A stretch of DNA of 64,000 nucleotides from Leifsonia sp. NPDC080035. GTDB lineage: Bacteria > Actinomycetota > Actinomycetes > Actinomycetales > Microbacteriaceae. Below, piece after piece: positions 25,742 to 34,828 of the stretch (its first letter is position 1; each line of letters begins with the position of its first letter). Under the pieces are notes generated by a model. It did no database searches. It worked only from the letters and a program-made list of their open reading frames with translations, and was not told where the DNA came from. The stretch is from positions 868,001 to 932,000 of the forward strand of contig NZ_CP157390.1 of NCBI RefSeq assembly GCF_040050925.1. The letters are read 5' to 3'. A program made the translations under genes and the position numbers.

Positions 25742-26893
25742 GTGACGTCATCGCCGGGAAGCCGCTCCCTCGCCCCCCTCTACCTCGCGGGGTTCACCAC
25801 CGCGTTCGGTGCGCACGGCGTGGCGACGGCGCTCGGCGTCGAGGCGGGCGAACTCGGGATAGGCCTGCTGACGTTCGGGTTCGTGCTGGCCCTGTACGAC
25901 CTGGCGGAGGTCGTGCTCAAGCCGGTCTTCGGGGCGCTGAGCGACCGGATCGGGGTGAAACCGGTGATCGTCGGCGGCCTCGTGGCGTTCGTCGTCGCGT
26001 CATCCATCGCGATCGTCAGCCCGACGCCGCTCGTGATCGCCATCGCGCGGCTCGGCCAGGGCGCCGCGGCGTCCGCCTTCTCCCCCGCATCCTCCAGCGC
26101 CGTCGCGCGCCTGGCGGGGAAGGAGCGGCTCGGTCGCTACTTCGGCCGCTACGGCGCGTGGAAGAGCGTCGGCTACGCGGCCGGACCGCTTCTCGGGGCC
26201 GGCCTCGTCGGCGTGGGCGGCATCGGTGCGCTCTCGCTCGCTCTCGCGGTGCTGGCGGCCGTGGCCGCACTGTGGGTCGCACTCGCCGTTCCCGCCCTGC
26301 CCGTGCTCCCGCGCCCGCGTTACACACTCGCGGACCTGGTTCGGCAGACCACCGACCGCGGCTTCCTGCTGCCGACGCTCGCGCTCGCGGCGACGACCGG
26401 CCTGCTCGGCGTCGCCGTCGGTTACCTGCCGCTGCTCGCGACGCGCGCCGGTCTTCCCGCCCTGGTGAGCGGTGCGGCCGTCGCTCTGATCGCGGTCGTG
26501 TCCGCCGTGTCCCAACCGCTCGTCGGACGTGCTCACGATCGAGGCCGGCTCGCGGCCCGCGTCGGCGTCGCCTCCGCACTCGCCGTCGGCAGCGTCGCCC
26601 TCGTTCTGATGGTCTGGGCGCATCCGGTCGCGATCTTCGTCGCCGCGCTGCTCGTCGGGCTGACCGTCGGCGTGGCCACACCGCTCGCCTACGCCCATCT
26701 CGCCGCGACGACGCCGGAGGAACGGATGGGCCGCACCATGGGCAACGCGGAGCTCGGGCGCGAGGTGGGCGACGCGGGCGGGCCCCTCCTGGTCGGAGCG
26801 ATCGGCGCCGCCGCCGGGCTGCCGCTCGGGCTGGGCGCACTGGCGGCCCTCACGGCCGCCTCCGCGGTCGCGTCAGCCACCTGGCTGCGCTAG
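25742..26893 (+). CDS. MFS transporter, 12 membrane segments
   Basis: A protein of 383 residues with the MFS loop 2-3 motif 'GALSDRIGVKPVIVGG' (about 62-77) and about 12 hydrophobic segments, the size of DHA1-type drug or metabolite exporters. A second weaker motif is 'QPLVGRAHDRGRLAAR' in the middle loop. The start is GTG 25742; a CACAAT hexamer 6 bases upstream makes it a possible leaderless gene, though a distal GGAGGG could also serve. It diverges from the GH3 gene across a palindrome-bearing promoter, so co-regulation with a glycoside pathway is possible. Substrate unknown. Confidence 0.82.
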   Translation: MTSSPGSRSLAPLYLAGFTTAFGAHGVATALGVEAGELGIGLLTFGFVLALYDLAEVVLKPVFGALSDRIGVKPVIVGGLVAFVVASSIAIVSPTPLVIAIARLGQGAAASAFSPASSSAVARLAGKERLGRYFGRYGAWKSVGYAAGPLLGAGLVGVGGIGALSLALAVLAAVAALWVALAVPALPVLPRPRYTLADLVRQTTDRGFLLPTLALAATTGLLGVAVGYLPLLATRAGLPALVSGAAVALIAVVSAVSQPLVGRAHDRGRLAARVGVASALAVGSVALVLMVWAHPVAIFVAALLVGLTVGVATPLAYAHLAATTPEERMGRTMGNAELGREVGDAGGPLLVGAIGAAAGLPLGLGALAALTAASAVASATWLR

Positions 26894-26926
26894 GCGTAGC
26901 CGCCTCCGGCGCCGAGGGCGTGAAAA

Positions 26927-26962
26927 GCCCGCACCGGCAGCGGGGGAACTGCCGGTGCGGGC
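26927..26962. terminator. perfect 14-bp hairpin between convergent genes
   Basis: Arms 26927-26940 and 26949-26962 (GCCCGCACCGGCAG and its complement) pair perfectly around an 8-base loop. AAAA directly precedes the left arm, which gives a T-run after the hairpin for transcripts arriving on the minus strand from the permease gene. It separates the MFS gene (26893) from the APC permease gene (26978). Confidence 0.75.
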
Positions 26963-26977
26963 GGTCGGAGGGACGGG

Positions 26978-28408
26978 TCAGCCGACGCCCTCGAGGGCGT
27001 CCGTCTCGGTGTTGCCGATGTTCTGGATCACCTGCGGCCGGCGGCGCGCGAGGTAGACGAACCAGCCGACCGCGGCGACGATCGTCAGCAGGAACAGGTA
27101 GGGGATGACGTTCAGCGGGAACGCGGGCACCGGCCAGACGTTGGCGAAGAACACGTAGGCCATCGCGGCGACCGCGACCACGGCGCACACCCAGACCAGC
27201 GTGTTGGGGATTCCGGCGCGGCGGGTGTACGCGATGCACGCGATGGCGACCAGCGCATAGGCGACCATGTAGCCGTAGGTGCCGTAGGTGTCCACCCAGA
27301 CCGTGATGTCCATCGGGTCGGAGCCGACCAGCAGCAGGATCACGTCGAGCAGGATGGCGGCGGGGCCGGCGACCAGCAGCACGCGGTGCGGGGTGAGGTG
27401 GCGCTCGTGGGTGCGGCCGAAGCGCTCCGGGAGGACGCCCTCCTTGCCCATCACGTACATGACGCGGCCGACGACGTTCAGCGGGGCGACGACGACGGCG
27501 AAGAAGGACGCGCCGACGCCGAAGGTCAGGATGGGCGCGAACCAGGACGGCATCCCGATCAGCTTCGCGATGTCCTCCAGCGGGCTGGCGCTGGTGGCCA
27601 GGCCGTCGTGCAGCACGGCGATCTGCGTGTACGCGGCGAACACGTAGAGCACGCCGACCACGACGGCGCTCCAGATGATGGCGCGCGGGATGGCCGTGTA
27701 CGGGTTCTTCGCCTCGCGGCCGAGCGCGTCAGCCGACGAGAAGCCGACGAAGCCGAGGATGCCGAGCACCATGCCGGCGGCGACGCCCTGGAACGGGGCG
27801 CCCTTCGCGAACACCTGCGCCGGGTCCCACGCCGCCGGTCCTGCCCAGACGAGCGCGGCGATGAGCAGGATGGTGATGATGGTGACCGAGACCAGCTCCA
27901 GCACCAGCGAGACGCGCGCCGAGAGGCGGATGCCGCGGATGGTGAAGAGCGTGGCGAGACCGCCGAGCACGATCGCGAGCGCGATGTACCAGCCGGGTCC
28001 GCCGGCGGGGACGCCGAGCAGCACCAGGAACTGGTTGAAGTAGGACACCGCACCGCCGAGCGAGCCCGCGGCGATACCCCAGCAGCCGATGACCAGCGAG
28101 ACGCCGGCGAGGTAGGCGCCGGTGGGGCCGAGGCCCTTCGCGACGTACGTGTAGAGCGACCCGGCCGAGGCGTGCTTGCGGGCGAACACCACGACGCAGT
28201 AGCCGACGCAGAGGATGACGATGGTGGCGAGCACGAACGAGTAGATCGTGCCGTTGCCGGCGCCGATGAAGATCGACGCGGCGGTGAAGGCGATGACGGC
28301 GCTGGGCGCGATGTTGGCGATGGCCTGAGCGGCGAGCTCTGGCCCGCTCATCACGCCGCGCCGCAGGCCGGCGTCGGTGGGGCTGTCCGCCCGGGTGGTC
28401 GTTGTCAT
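26978..28408 (-). CDS. APC family amino acid/amine permease
   Basis: A protein of 476 residues with about 12 membrane segments. APC features include 'GPELAAQAIANIAPSAVIAFTAASIFIGAGNG' in the first segments and 'GFVGFSSADALGREAKNPYTAIPRAI' in the sixth-seventh segment loop, the APC-superfamily FEE/AxE-type region. It imports an amino acid, polyamine or related amine by proton symport. It lies 84 bases downstream of the alcohol dehydrogenase gene on the same strand, and PucR diverges from that gene, so import, oxidation and sensing of one compound are likely linked. ATG 28408 has GGAG 8 bases upstream. Confidence 0.87.
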   Translation of the reverse strand: MTTTTRADSPTDAGLRRGVMSGPELAAQAIANIAPSAVIAFTAASIFIGAGNGTIYSFVLATIVILCVGYCVVVFARKHASAGSLYTYVAKGLGPTGAYLAGVSLVIGCWGIAAGSLGGAVSYFNQFLVLLGVPAGGPGWYIALAIVLGGLATLFTIRGIRLSARVSLVLELVSVTIITILLIAALVWAGPAAWDPAQVFAKGAPFQGVAAGMVLGILGFVGFSSADALGREAKNPYTAIPRAIIWSAVVVGVLYVFAAYTQIAVLHDGLATSASPLEDIAKLIGMPSWFAPILTFGVGASFFAVVVAPLNVVGRVMYVMGKEGVLPERFGRTHERHLTPHRVLLVAGPAAILLDVILLLVGSDPMDITVWVDTYGTYGYMVAYALVAIACIAYTRRAGIPNTLVWVCAVVAVAAMAYVFFANVWPVPAFPLNVIPYLFLLTIVAAVGWFVYLARRRPQVIQNIGNTETDALEGVG

Positions 28409-28492
28409 GGCTGGCTCTCCAGTGAGTCGGGTGGGGCTTCCGATGGGGGTGGGATGGAGCGGGAACTGCGGGTGCAACGGGTGCTACGGGTC
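28409..28492. repeat. short degenerate CCCGTAGCA-type tandem repeat between ADH and permease genes
   Basis: Read on the minus strand, 28455-28500 contains about five 9-10-base units starting CCCG (CCCGTAGGA, CCCGTAGCA, CCCGTTGCA, CCCGCAGTT, CCCGCTCCA). There is no gene here. Probably replication slippage in an untranslated spacer; it could alter the coupling of permease expression to the dehydrogenase. Confidence 0.35.
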
Positions 28493-29590
28493 CTACGGGA
28501 TGAGCAGGGTGCGCAGGACCGAGCCCTTCTCGAGGTCGTCGAAGGCGTCGGCGGCCTCGGCGAGGGGGCGCCGGCCCGAGATCAGCGGGTCGAGCTTGAG
28601 CTGGCCGTCCATGTAGCGGTCCACCAGCGCGGGGATGTCGATGGAGGGGCGCACCGAGCCGTAGTTGGAGCCGAGGATGCGCTGGTCCGCCTCCGCGAGC
28701 ACGAGCGGCTCGAACGAGGCCTTCGCGCCCGTCGGCGGCAGGCCGACGATGACGGCGGCGCCGCCGAGGCCGAGCATCCGGATGGCCTGCTCGGTGGTGG
28801 AGGTGCGGCCGATCGCGTCGAAGGCGTAGTCCACGCCGTCCGGGATGAGCTCGAAGAGCTGGTCGACCGCGTCCGCCTGCGAGGCGTCGATGCGGTCGGT
28901 GGCGCCGAACTGGAGCGCCATCTGGGTCTTGTCGGCGAGCACATCGATCGCGACGATGCGCTCGGCGCCTGCGAGCTTCGCGCCCTGGACGACATTGAGG
29001 CCGACGCCGCCGCAGCCGATCACGGCGACGGTCGAGCCGGGCTCGACGGCGGCCGTGTTCAGGACAGCGCCGACGCCGGTGGCGACCGCGCAGCCGACGA
29101 CGGCGATCACGTCGAGCGGCGCGTCGTCGCGCACCTTGACGGCGCCGGAGGCCGGGACGACGACCTCCTCGGCGAACGAGGAGACGCCGAGGTAGTGGTG
29201 CACCTGCTCGCCGTCGCGGGACAGCCGCGAGGTGCCGTCGAAGAGGACGCCCTTGGGCGCGACGACCGTGGCGACCTTCTGGCAGCGCGCCTCGTGGCCG
29301 GAGCGGCAGTACCGGCACTCGCCGCACGGCGGCACCCAGCTGAGGACGACGTGGTCGCCGACGGCGAGCGAGGTGACCCCGTCGCCGAGCTCGGTGACGA
29401 CGCCGGAGCCCTCGTGTCCCATCACCAGCGGGGCAGGGGCGTCCCACTCGCCGCGCTTGACGTGCAGGTCGGAGTGGCAGACGCCGGCGGCGGCGATCTT
29501 CACGCGGACCTCGCCGGGGCCCGGTGCCGCGAGCTCGACGTCGGTGTACTCGATCGGGGACGACGGGTCGCGGAAGACGACGGCCTTCAT
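28493..29590 (-). CDS. zinc-dependent alcohol dehydrogenase (class III-like MDR)
   Basis: A protein of 365 residues. Catalytic zinc ligands C38 and H59-E60 ('GHEGSG') are present, with a Cys in 'VVGCAVATG' as third; structural zinc Cys at 89, 92, 95 and 103 ('CGECRYCRSGHEARC'). NAD-binding 'VIGCGGVGLNVVQGAKLAGA' (about 190-210) with Asp 'IDVLADK' after the second strand selects NAD(H). This is the class III/NDMA- or mycothiol-linked MDR branch common in actinobacteria. It oxidises an alcohol or aminoalcohol to an aldehyde. It is first in the operon with the permease, and 130 bases from the divergent PucR regulator. Confidence 0.92.
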   Translation of the reverse strand: MKAVVFRDPSSPIEYTDVELAAPGPGEVRVKIAAAGVCHSDLHVKRGEWDAPAPLVMGHEGSGVVTELGDGVTSLAVGDHVVLSWVPPCGECRYCRSGHEARCQKVATVVAPKGVLFDGTSRLSRDGEQVHHYLGVSSFAEEVVVPASGAVKVRDDAPLDVIAVVGCAVATGVGAVLNTAAVEPGSTVAVIGCGGVGLNVVQGAKLAGAERIVAIDVLADKTQMALQFGATDRIDASQADAVDQLFELIPDGVDYAFDAIGRTSTTEQAIRMLGLGGAAVIVGLPPTGAKASFEPLVLAEADQRILGSNYGSVRPSIDIPALVDRYMDGQLKLDPLISGRRPLAEAADAFDDLEKGSVLRTLLIP

Positions 29591-29660
29591 GGTGCTCCTC
29601 AGGTGTTCGTGTCCGGCGGGTTCGGGACCTCGCTCGATGCTAGGAAGCCGGAGCGCGGAC

Positions 29661-29714
29661 TGTCATTCGACAAAACTGTGGACGCGGGTGCTCGGGATCG
29701 ACATTCCGTACACT
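29661..29714. promoter_or_regulatory. ADH/PucR divergent control region
   Basis: The interval carries TGTC-ATTC-GACA (29661-29672), a small inverted repeat that could be an operator, and TACACT (29709-29714), a -10 hexamer ending 6 bases before the PucR GTG start. That indicates a leaderless pucR-type transcript. The ADH start (29590) lies on the other side. Confidence 0.35.
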
Positions 29715-29720
29715 TGGCGG

Positions 29721-31175
29721 GTGACCCGCGACATCGCCTCCATCGTCCGTTCCCTCGGCGGCGAGCTCGTCGACGGGCCCAGAACGCCCGGAACGCCGGT
29801 GGACGAGGTGGTGGGGCTCGACGACTTCTCGGTGGTGGGGCACCCCGGCTTCGCGACCCTCGTGGTCGTGCCGGGGCGGCGTCTCGCCGACGCCCTCGGC
29901 GACGGGTCGCCGAGGGCCGCGTCGCTGCGGCAGGCGGTGCTGGTGACGCACGCCGGGGGTGCGGCCGCCCGGCGGACGGTCGAGGCGGCCGGCGCAACGG
30001 CCATCCTCGGCGCAGGCCCCTCCGACGAGCTGCTGGCGCCCCTGCTCACCGCGCTGCTGGCAGTCGACCAGGCGGCGGAGGACCGCGCGGTGACCACGGC
30101 GATGAAGGTGCTGACGCTTGCGGCACGGCGCGGCGGAGCATCGGGCGTCGTCGCGGAGCTGGCCCACCGCATCGACGGCTGGGCGGTGCTGCTCGACCGG
30201 CACGGGCAGGTCATCACCACGGCGGGCGCGGGCGGCCTGCACATCCAGGATGCGATCGCCGTCGCCCTCGGCCGCCCGGTGCGCGTGCGGCATCGCGGCC
30301 TCCAGGTGCACGCGGTGGGACCCGGCGAGGACCTCTCCGCGCAGCTCGTGGTCAGCTCGCGCACCGAGGCGTCGAGCCGGGCGCGCGAGCTCGGCTCGCA
30401 GGCCGCGGCGCTGCTCGACCTGCTGCTGCGCACGGACGACCCGACCCGCACCGAGCGGCTCGGGCGGGCCGTGATGGTGGATGCGCTGCTCGGCGGCGGC
30501 GACGCCGCTCCCGCCCTGCTGCGCAAGTGGGGCGTCCACGAGACCTCGCTGACGGGGTTCGTGCTGACGGCGCGCTCGGCCTCGGTCGAGGTGGAGCGCC
30601 TGGTGTCGCACTGGCTGGACGAGCTCGGCGCTGCGCACATCCACACCGCCGACCGCGGGACGGTCACCGGGTTCCTGCGCGACGACCACGTGGATGCCCT
30701 CGCGTCGCGGGTGGACGCGTACTCGTCCGCGATGTTCCTCGGCATCGGCTCGCCCGCGCCGACCGACGCGCTGGGCCGCAGCGCCGCCGAGGCGCGCCAG
30801 GCGGTCGAGGCGGCGCGGGCGGAGGGACGGCGCGTCGTGCGCTACCGGACCATCCCCACGGTGCAGTACGTGATCGACCGGCTGGGCGACGGGGATGCGC
30901 GCCGGGTGGCGCACCTGCTCGATCCGCTCCGCGAGGCCGGCGGCGAGCACGACGGCGAGCACGGCGAGCTGACCGAGACGCTGCGGGTGTACCTGGCGGA
31001 GAACGGCGCGTGGGGCGTGACGGCGGAGCGCCTCGGCGTGCACCGGCAGACGCTCACCGCGCGCATCCACCGCGTCGAGGAGCTGACGGGACTCTCGATG
31101 GCGGACGCCGACGACCGCACCGCGGCATGGCTGGCCCTGCGCGCGCTCGCCTTGATGACGCCGAGGAGTGAGTAG
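29721..31175 (+). CDS. PucR family transcriptional regulator
   Basis: A protein of 484 residues. The C-terminal PucR helix-turn-helix (HTH_30) is clear at about 415-475: 'LTETLRVYLAENGAWGVTAERLGVHRQTLTARIHRVEELTG'. The middle 'RTERLGRAVMVDALLGG...' region (about 235-370) matches the GGDEF-like/CdaR-type segment of this family; the N-terminal 150 residues are the ligand-sensing PucR part. Start GTG 29721: no Shine-Dalgarno, but TACACT lies 6 bases upstream. PucR proteins typically activate catabolic genes in response to the substrate; the divergent alcohol dehydrogenase/permease operon is the probable target. Confidence 0.87.
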   Translation: MTRDIASIVRSLGGELVDGPRTPGTPVDEVVGLDDFSVVGHPGFATLVVVPGRRLADALGDGSPRAASLRQAVLVTHAGGAAARRTVEAAGATAILGAGPSDELLAPLLTALLAVDQAAEDRAVTTAMKVLTLAARRGGASGVVAELAHRIDGWAVLLDRHGQVITTAGAGGLHIQDAIAVALGRPVRVRHRGLQVHAVGPGEDLSAQLVVSSRTEASSRARELGSQAAALLDLLLRTDDPTRTERLGRAVMVDALLGGGDAAPALLRKWGVHETSLTGFVLTARSASVEVERLVSHWLDELGAAHIHTADRGTVTGFLRDDHVDALASRVDAYSSAMFLGIGSPAPTDALGRSAAEARQAVEAARAEGRRVVRYRTIPTVQYVIDRLGDGDARRVAHLLDPLREAGGEHDGEHGELTETLRVYLAENGAWGVTAERLGVHRQTLTARIHRVEELTGLSMADADDRTAAWLALRALALMTPRSE

Positions 31176-31232
31176 ATGCCGCTATTCCGCGTTCGATGAG
31201 GGCGTCTTCTCACCTCTCACCAAACGACCTCG

Positions 31233-33254
31233 TTACGCGTTCGCGGCGACGACCTCCAGCAACGCCTCGCCGTAGGCCTCGCGCTTCTTCGCACCGATGC
31301 CGCTGATGCCGTCGAGGTCGGCCATGCTCGCCGGGCGCGCGGACGCCACGGCACGCAGGGTCGCGTCGCCGAAGACGATGTAGGCGGGAACGCCCTGCTC
31401 GCGCGCCTGCCCGGCCCGCCACGAGCGCAGCGCCTCGAAGAGCGGCTGGTCGCCGGGCGCGAGATCGGCCGCGACGGTGCTGCGCGAGGACCGCGACGCG
31501 CGTTCCGGCCGGTCGGGCTCGCGGCGGAGCACCACCTGACGCTCCCCGGAGAGCACGGCGGCGCTCGCGGGGGTCAGCGTCAGCACGCCGTACTCCCCCT
31601 CCGGCTTCAGCAGCTCCTGCGCGATCAGCTGGCGGACCACGCCGCGCCACTGGCTCTCGTTCAGGTCCTCGCCGATGCCCCACGTCGCGAGGGCGTCGTG
31701 ACCGTACTGCTCGACGCGAGCGGTGCGCTTGCCGCGCAGGATGTCGACGAGGTGGCCGGCACCGAAACGCTGGTTCCGCTCGCGCTTCAGCCGCACCACG
31801 GTGGAGAGCAGCTTCTGCGCGGGGACCGTGCCGTCCCAGCTCTCCGGCGGGGTGAGGCAGGTGTCGCAGTTGCCGCACGGCTCCGCGCGCTGGCCGAAGT
31901 AGTTCAGCAGGTTGACGCGGCGGCACTGCACCGTCTCGCAGAGCGCGAGCATCGCATCCAGGTGCTGCGTCATCCGCCGCCGGTGCGCCAGGTCGCCCGG
32001 GGAGTCGTCGATCATCCTGCGCTGCTGCACGACGTCCTGCAGGCCGTAGGCGAGCCAGGCGGTGGACGGCAGGCCGTCGCGTCCGGCGCGACCGGTCTCC
32101 TGGTAGTAGCCCTCGACCGACTTGGGCAGGTCGACGTGCGCGACGAACCGCACATCCGGCTTGTCGATCCCCATGCCGAACGCGATGGTCGCCACCACGA
32201 TCACGCCGTCCTCGCGCAGGAACCGGGACTGGGTCTGCGCGCGCAGCCGCGCGTCGAGACCGGCGTGGTACGGCAGGGCGGTCAGGCCGCGGGAGGACAG
32301 GAACTCCGCCGTCCGCTCGACGGAGTTGCGGGAGAGCGCGTAGACGATGCCCGCCTCACCGGGATGCTCGACCGTGATGAAGTCCAGCAGTTGCTTGCGC
32401 ACCTCCGCCTTCGGCACGATGCGGTACTGGATGTTCGGCCGGTCGAAGTCGGAGACGAAGTGCTCCGCCTGCTCCAGCCTCAGGCGCTCGGTCAGCTCCT
32501 TGTGCGTCGCCTCGGTCGCGGTGGCGGTGAGCGCGATGCGCGGCACGTCCGGCCAACGCTCGGCGAGCTCGGACAGGGCGAGGTAGTCGGGCCGGAAGTC
32601 GTGCCCCCACTGCGAGACGCAGTGGGCCTCGTCGATGGCGAACAGGGCGATGCGGCCGCGCTCGAGGAAGCGCTTGGTCGCCTCGCTGGAGAGTCGCTCG
32701 GGGGCGACGTAGAGGATGTCCAGCTCGCCCGCGAGGTACGCCCGCTCGACGGTGGCGCGCTGCGCCGGGTCCTGTGTGGAGTTCAGGAATGCGGCCCGGA
32801 CGCCGACCGCGGTCAGCGCATCCACCTGGTCCTGCATGAGCGCGATCAGCGGCGAGACGACCACGCCGGTGCCCTCGCGCACGAGCGACGGGATCTGGTA
32901 GCAAAGCGACTTGCCGCCGCCGGTCGGCATGAGCACGACGGCGTCTCCGCCGGACACCACGCGGTCGATGATGGCGGCCTGCTGGCCGCGGAACGAGTCG
33001 TAGCCGAAGACGGCCCGCAGCGCCTCGGCGGGATCGGCGAACCGCGGCGGGGTCGCGCGGATCACGGGCGCAGCCGGCGCTGCAGGCGCTGCAGGCGCGG
33101 CGCGCGTGCCGGCGGCAGACATGGCCGGGGCACCGGGCACCGCCGTCGCCCACCCGCCGTCGGCGTACGGGTCGTCCGCGAAGTCCGGCGGCGGCGGCTC
33201 CTCGTCGAGGGGCGGCGCGTCCCGGTCGTCGGGCACCCAGGTGTTCCAGCTCAT
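31233..33254 (-). CDS. recQ: ATP-dependent DNA helicase RecQ
   Basis: A protein of 673 residues. After a Pro/Ala/Asp-rich tail of about 75 residues come the RecQ helicase motifs: 0 ('FGYDSFRGQQ', about 88), I ('MPTGGGKSLCYQ', about 112), II ('IDEAHCVSQWGHDF', about 207), III ('ALTATAT'), V-VI ('IAFGMGIDKPDVRFV', 'YYQETGRAGRDG'). These are followed by the zinc-binding RQC cysteines ('C..RRVNLLNYFGQRAEPCGNCDTC') and a C-terminal HRDC domain (about 595-673). It unwinds recombination intermediates in the nucleoid. Start ATG 33254 with TACGAT 6 bases upstream (leaderless), divergent from the DHFR-like gene. Confidence 0.96.
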   Translation of the reverse strand: MSWNTWVPDDRDAPPLDEEPPPPDFADDPYADGGWATAVPGAPAMSAAGTRAAPAAPAAPAAPVIRATPPRFADPAEALRAVFGYDSFRGQQAAIIDRVVSGGDAVVLMPTGGGKSLCYQIPSLVREGTGVVVSPLIALMQDQVDALTAVGVRAAFLNSTQDPAQRATVERAYLAGELDILYVAPERLSSEATKRFLERGRIALFAIDEAHCVSQWGHDFRPDYLALSELAERWPDVPRIALTATATEATHKELTERLRLEQAEHFVSDFDRPNIQYRIVPKAEVRKQLLDFITVEHPGEAGIVYALSRNSVERTAEFLSSRGLTALPYHAGLDARLRAQTQSRFLREDGVIVVATIAFGMGIDKPDVRFVAHVDLPKSVEGYYQETGRAGRDGLPSTAWLAYGLQDVVQQRRMIDDSPGDLAHRRRMTQHLDAMLALCETVQCRRVNLLNYFGQRAEPCGNCDTCLTPPESWDGTVPAQKLLSTVVRLKRERNQRFGAGHLVDILRGKRTARVEQYGHDALATWGIGEDLNESQWRGVVRQLIAQELLKPEGEYGVLTLTPASAAVLSGERQVVLRREPDRPERASRSSRSTVAADLAPGDQPLFEALRSWRAGQAREQGVPAYIVFGDATLRAVASARPASMADLDGISGIGAKKREAYGEALLEVVAANA

Positions 33255-33342
33255 CCCTCGATCGTAACGACCGCGTCCGACGCGAGCCTGGGACGCGGGC
33301 GCCCTGTGGATAACCCGCCGAGCCGCACGGTAGCATCGGCGC

Positions 33343-33912
33343 ATGCGCCGGCTGATCGTGACCGAGTTCCTGAGCCTTGACGGCGTCGTCGAGGCGCCGG
33401 GCGGCGAGGCCGGACATCCGCACGCCGGCTGGACCATCCCGTACGGCGCGGACGACCTCTTCGCGTACAAGCTGCGGGAGACGCAGGAGGCGGAGTCCCT
33501 GCTGCTCGGCAGGCGGACGTTCGAGCAGTTCGCCGAGGCGTGGCCCGGCCGCGACGGCGCCTTCGCGGAGAAGATGAACGCGATGCCGAAGACCGTGGTC
33601 ACCACCCGCACCGACGAGCTCGGCTGGAGGGCCGAACGGCTCGACGCCCCGGGCGGGGTGCGCGCGGGGGTGGCCGCGCTCAAGGATGCCGACGGCGGCC
33701 CGATCCTGCTCGCGGGCAGCGCGACGCTCGCCCGGTCGCTCATCGTCTGGGGCCTCGTCGACGAGCTGCGGCTGCTTGTCTACCCCGTGCTGCTCGGCGG
33801 AGGAAAGCGGATCTTCCCTGACGACCGAGAGAAGTGGGCGTTCGAGCTCACCGAACTCGACCGCTTCTCCAGCGGCGCGGTCCTCCACACCTACCGCCTG
33901 GCCGGGAGCTGA
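33343..33912 (+). CDS. DHFR/RibD C-terminal domain reductase family protein
   Basis: A protein of 189 residues of the RibD_C/YyaP family: 'VTEFLSLDGVVEAPGG' (about 6-21), 'LLLGRRTFEQFAEAWPG' (about 54) and 'LAGSATLARSLIVWGLVDELRLLVYPVLLGGGKRIF' (about 122-157) are the characteristic blocks. It probably binds NADPH and reduces a small heterocycle or pterin; true substrates of this family are mostly unknown. A TAGCAT -10 hexamer (33331-33336) ends 6 bases before ATG. The stop shares one base with the following transporter start (TGATG), so they are an operon. Confidence 0.88.
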   Translation: MRRLIVTEFLSLDGVVEAPGGEAGHPHAGWTIPYGADDLFAYKLRETQEAESLLLGRRTFEQFAEAWPGRDGAFAEKMNAMPKTVVTTRTDELGWRAERLDAPGGVRAGVAALKDADGGPILLAGSATLARSLIVWGLVDELRLLVYPVLLGGGKRIFPDDREKWAFELTELDRFSSGAVLHTYRLAGS

Positions 33913-34769
33913 TGCCGGCCGCACTGCTCGGCCTGGTCAGCGCTCTCGTCTACGGGTCGGCCGACTTCGTCGGCGGCGTCGCCTCCCGGCGCATCGGGCC
34001 GGTGCGCACCACGGCGACGGGCGCCGTGAGCGGGCTCGTCCTGCTGCTGATCGCACTGCCCTTCGTCGGCGGCGTCTGGTCCGCCTCCGCGGTCGGCTGG
34101 GGCGCGCTCTCCGGCGCGGTCGGGACGGTCGCGGTCGCCCTCCTCTACGCGTGCCTCGCGCTCGGGCCGATGAGCATCCTGTCGCCGCTGACGGCCCTGG
34201 TGTCCGCGGTCGTGCCGCTGGCGTGGGGTCTCATCGGCGGGGACCGGTTCGCGCCGATCGGCTACGTCGCCCTGGGTCTCGCACTGGTGGCGGTGGTGCT
34301 CGTCGGCTTCGTGCCGGAGCGCGGCGCCGTGCGGCCGAGTGGACGCGCGCTGCTGATGGCGGTGGCGGCGGGCGCGCTCATCGGGGTCTTCCTCATCCTC
34401 CTCGACCAGACCCCTGCCGACTCCGGACTCGTGCCGCTGATCGCCAACCGCACGGTGAACGGCGCGATCATGTGGACGGTCGTCGGCATCCTGGTCCTGC
34501 GTGCCCGCGGCGGAGCCGGCGGCGCCGGGTTCACCCGGCGCGGGGCGGCGCTCGCGGCCGGCGCCGGCCTCCTTGACGCCTCCGCCAACGTGCTCATCCT
34601 GCTGGGCCTGCGGATCGGCGAGCTGTCGACGATGTCCGTCCTGGTCGCCCTCTACCCTGCCGGGACCATCCTGCTCGCCGCCTTCGTGCTGCGGGAGCGC
34701 ATCGCCGCGGTGCAGTGGGTGGGACTGGTACTGGCGATCACCGCGGCCGGGATGCTCTCCGTGGCGTGA
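33912..34769 (+). CDS. EamA/DMT superfamily transporter
   Basis: A protein of 285 residues with ten predicted membrane segments in two homologous EamA halves (each with 'ALVYGSADFVGGVASRR...' or 'LLDASANVLILLGLR...' starts and 'LSPLTALVSAVVPLAWGL..G' or 'LSTMSVLVALYPAGTILLAAFVLRERI' ends). It is a small-molecule permease or exporter. ATG 33912 overlaps the previous stop by one base, so it is translated by coupling. The substrate cannot be predicted; linkage to a RibD_C-type reductase is common in Gram-positive genomes. Confidence 0.87.
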   Translation: MPAALLGLVSALVYGSADFVGGVASRRIGPVRTTATGAVSGLVLLLIALPFVGGVWSASAVGWGALSGAVGTVAVALLYACLALGPMSILSPLTALVSAVVPLAWGLIGGDRFAPIGYVALGLALVAVVLVGFVPERGAVRPSGRALLMAVAAGALIGVFLILLDQTPADSGLVPLIANRTVNGAIMWTVVGILVLRARGGAGGAGFTRRGAALAAGAGLLDASANVLILLGLRIGELSTMSVLVALYPAGTILLAAFVLRERIAAVQWVGLVLAITAAGMLSVA

Positions 34770-34828
34770 CGGCCGCGAACGCGCCCCACGCGTACCCTGT
34801 ACGGGGGACGAACGAAGGGCGCGCCGCA

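Noticed and set aside
27386..31171. A 1261-codon plus-strand frame through permease, ADH and PucR
   Set aside because: It crosses three recognisable genes in other frames and contains no domain; a composition shadow.
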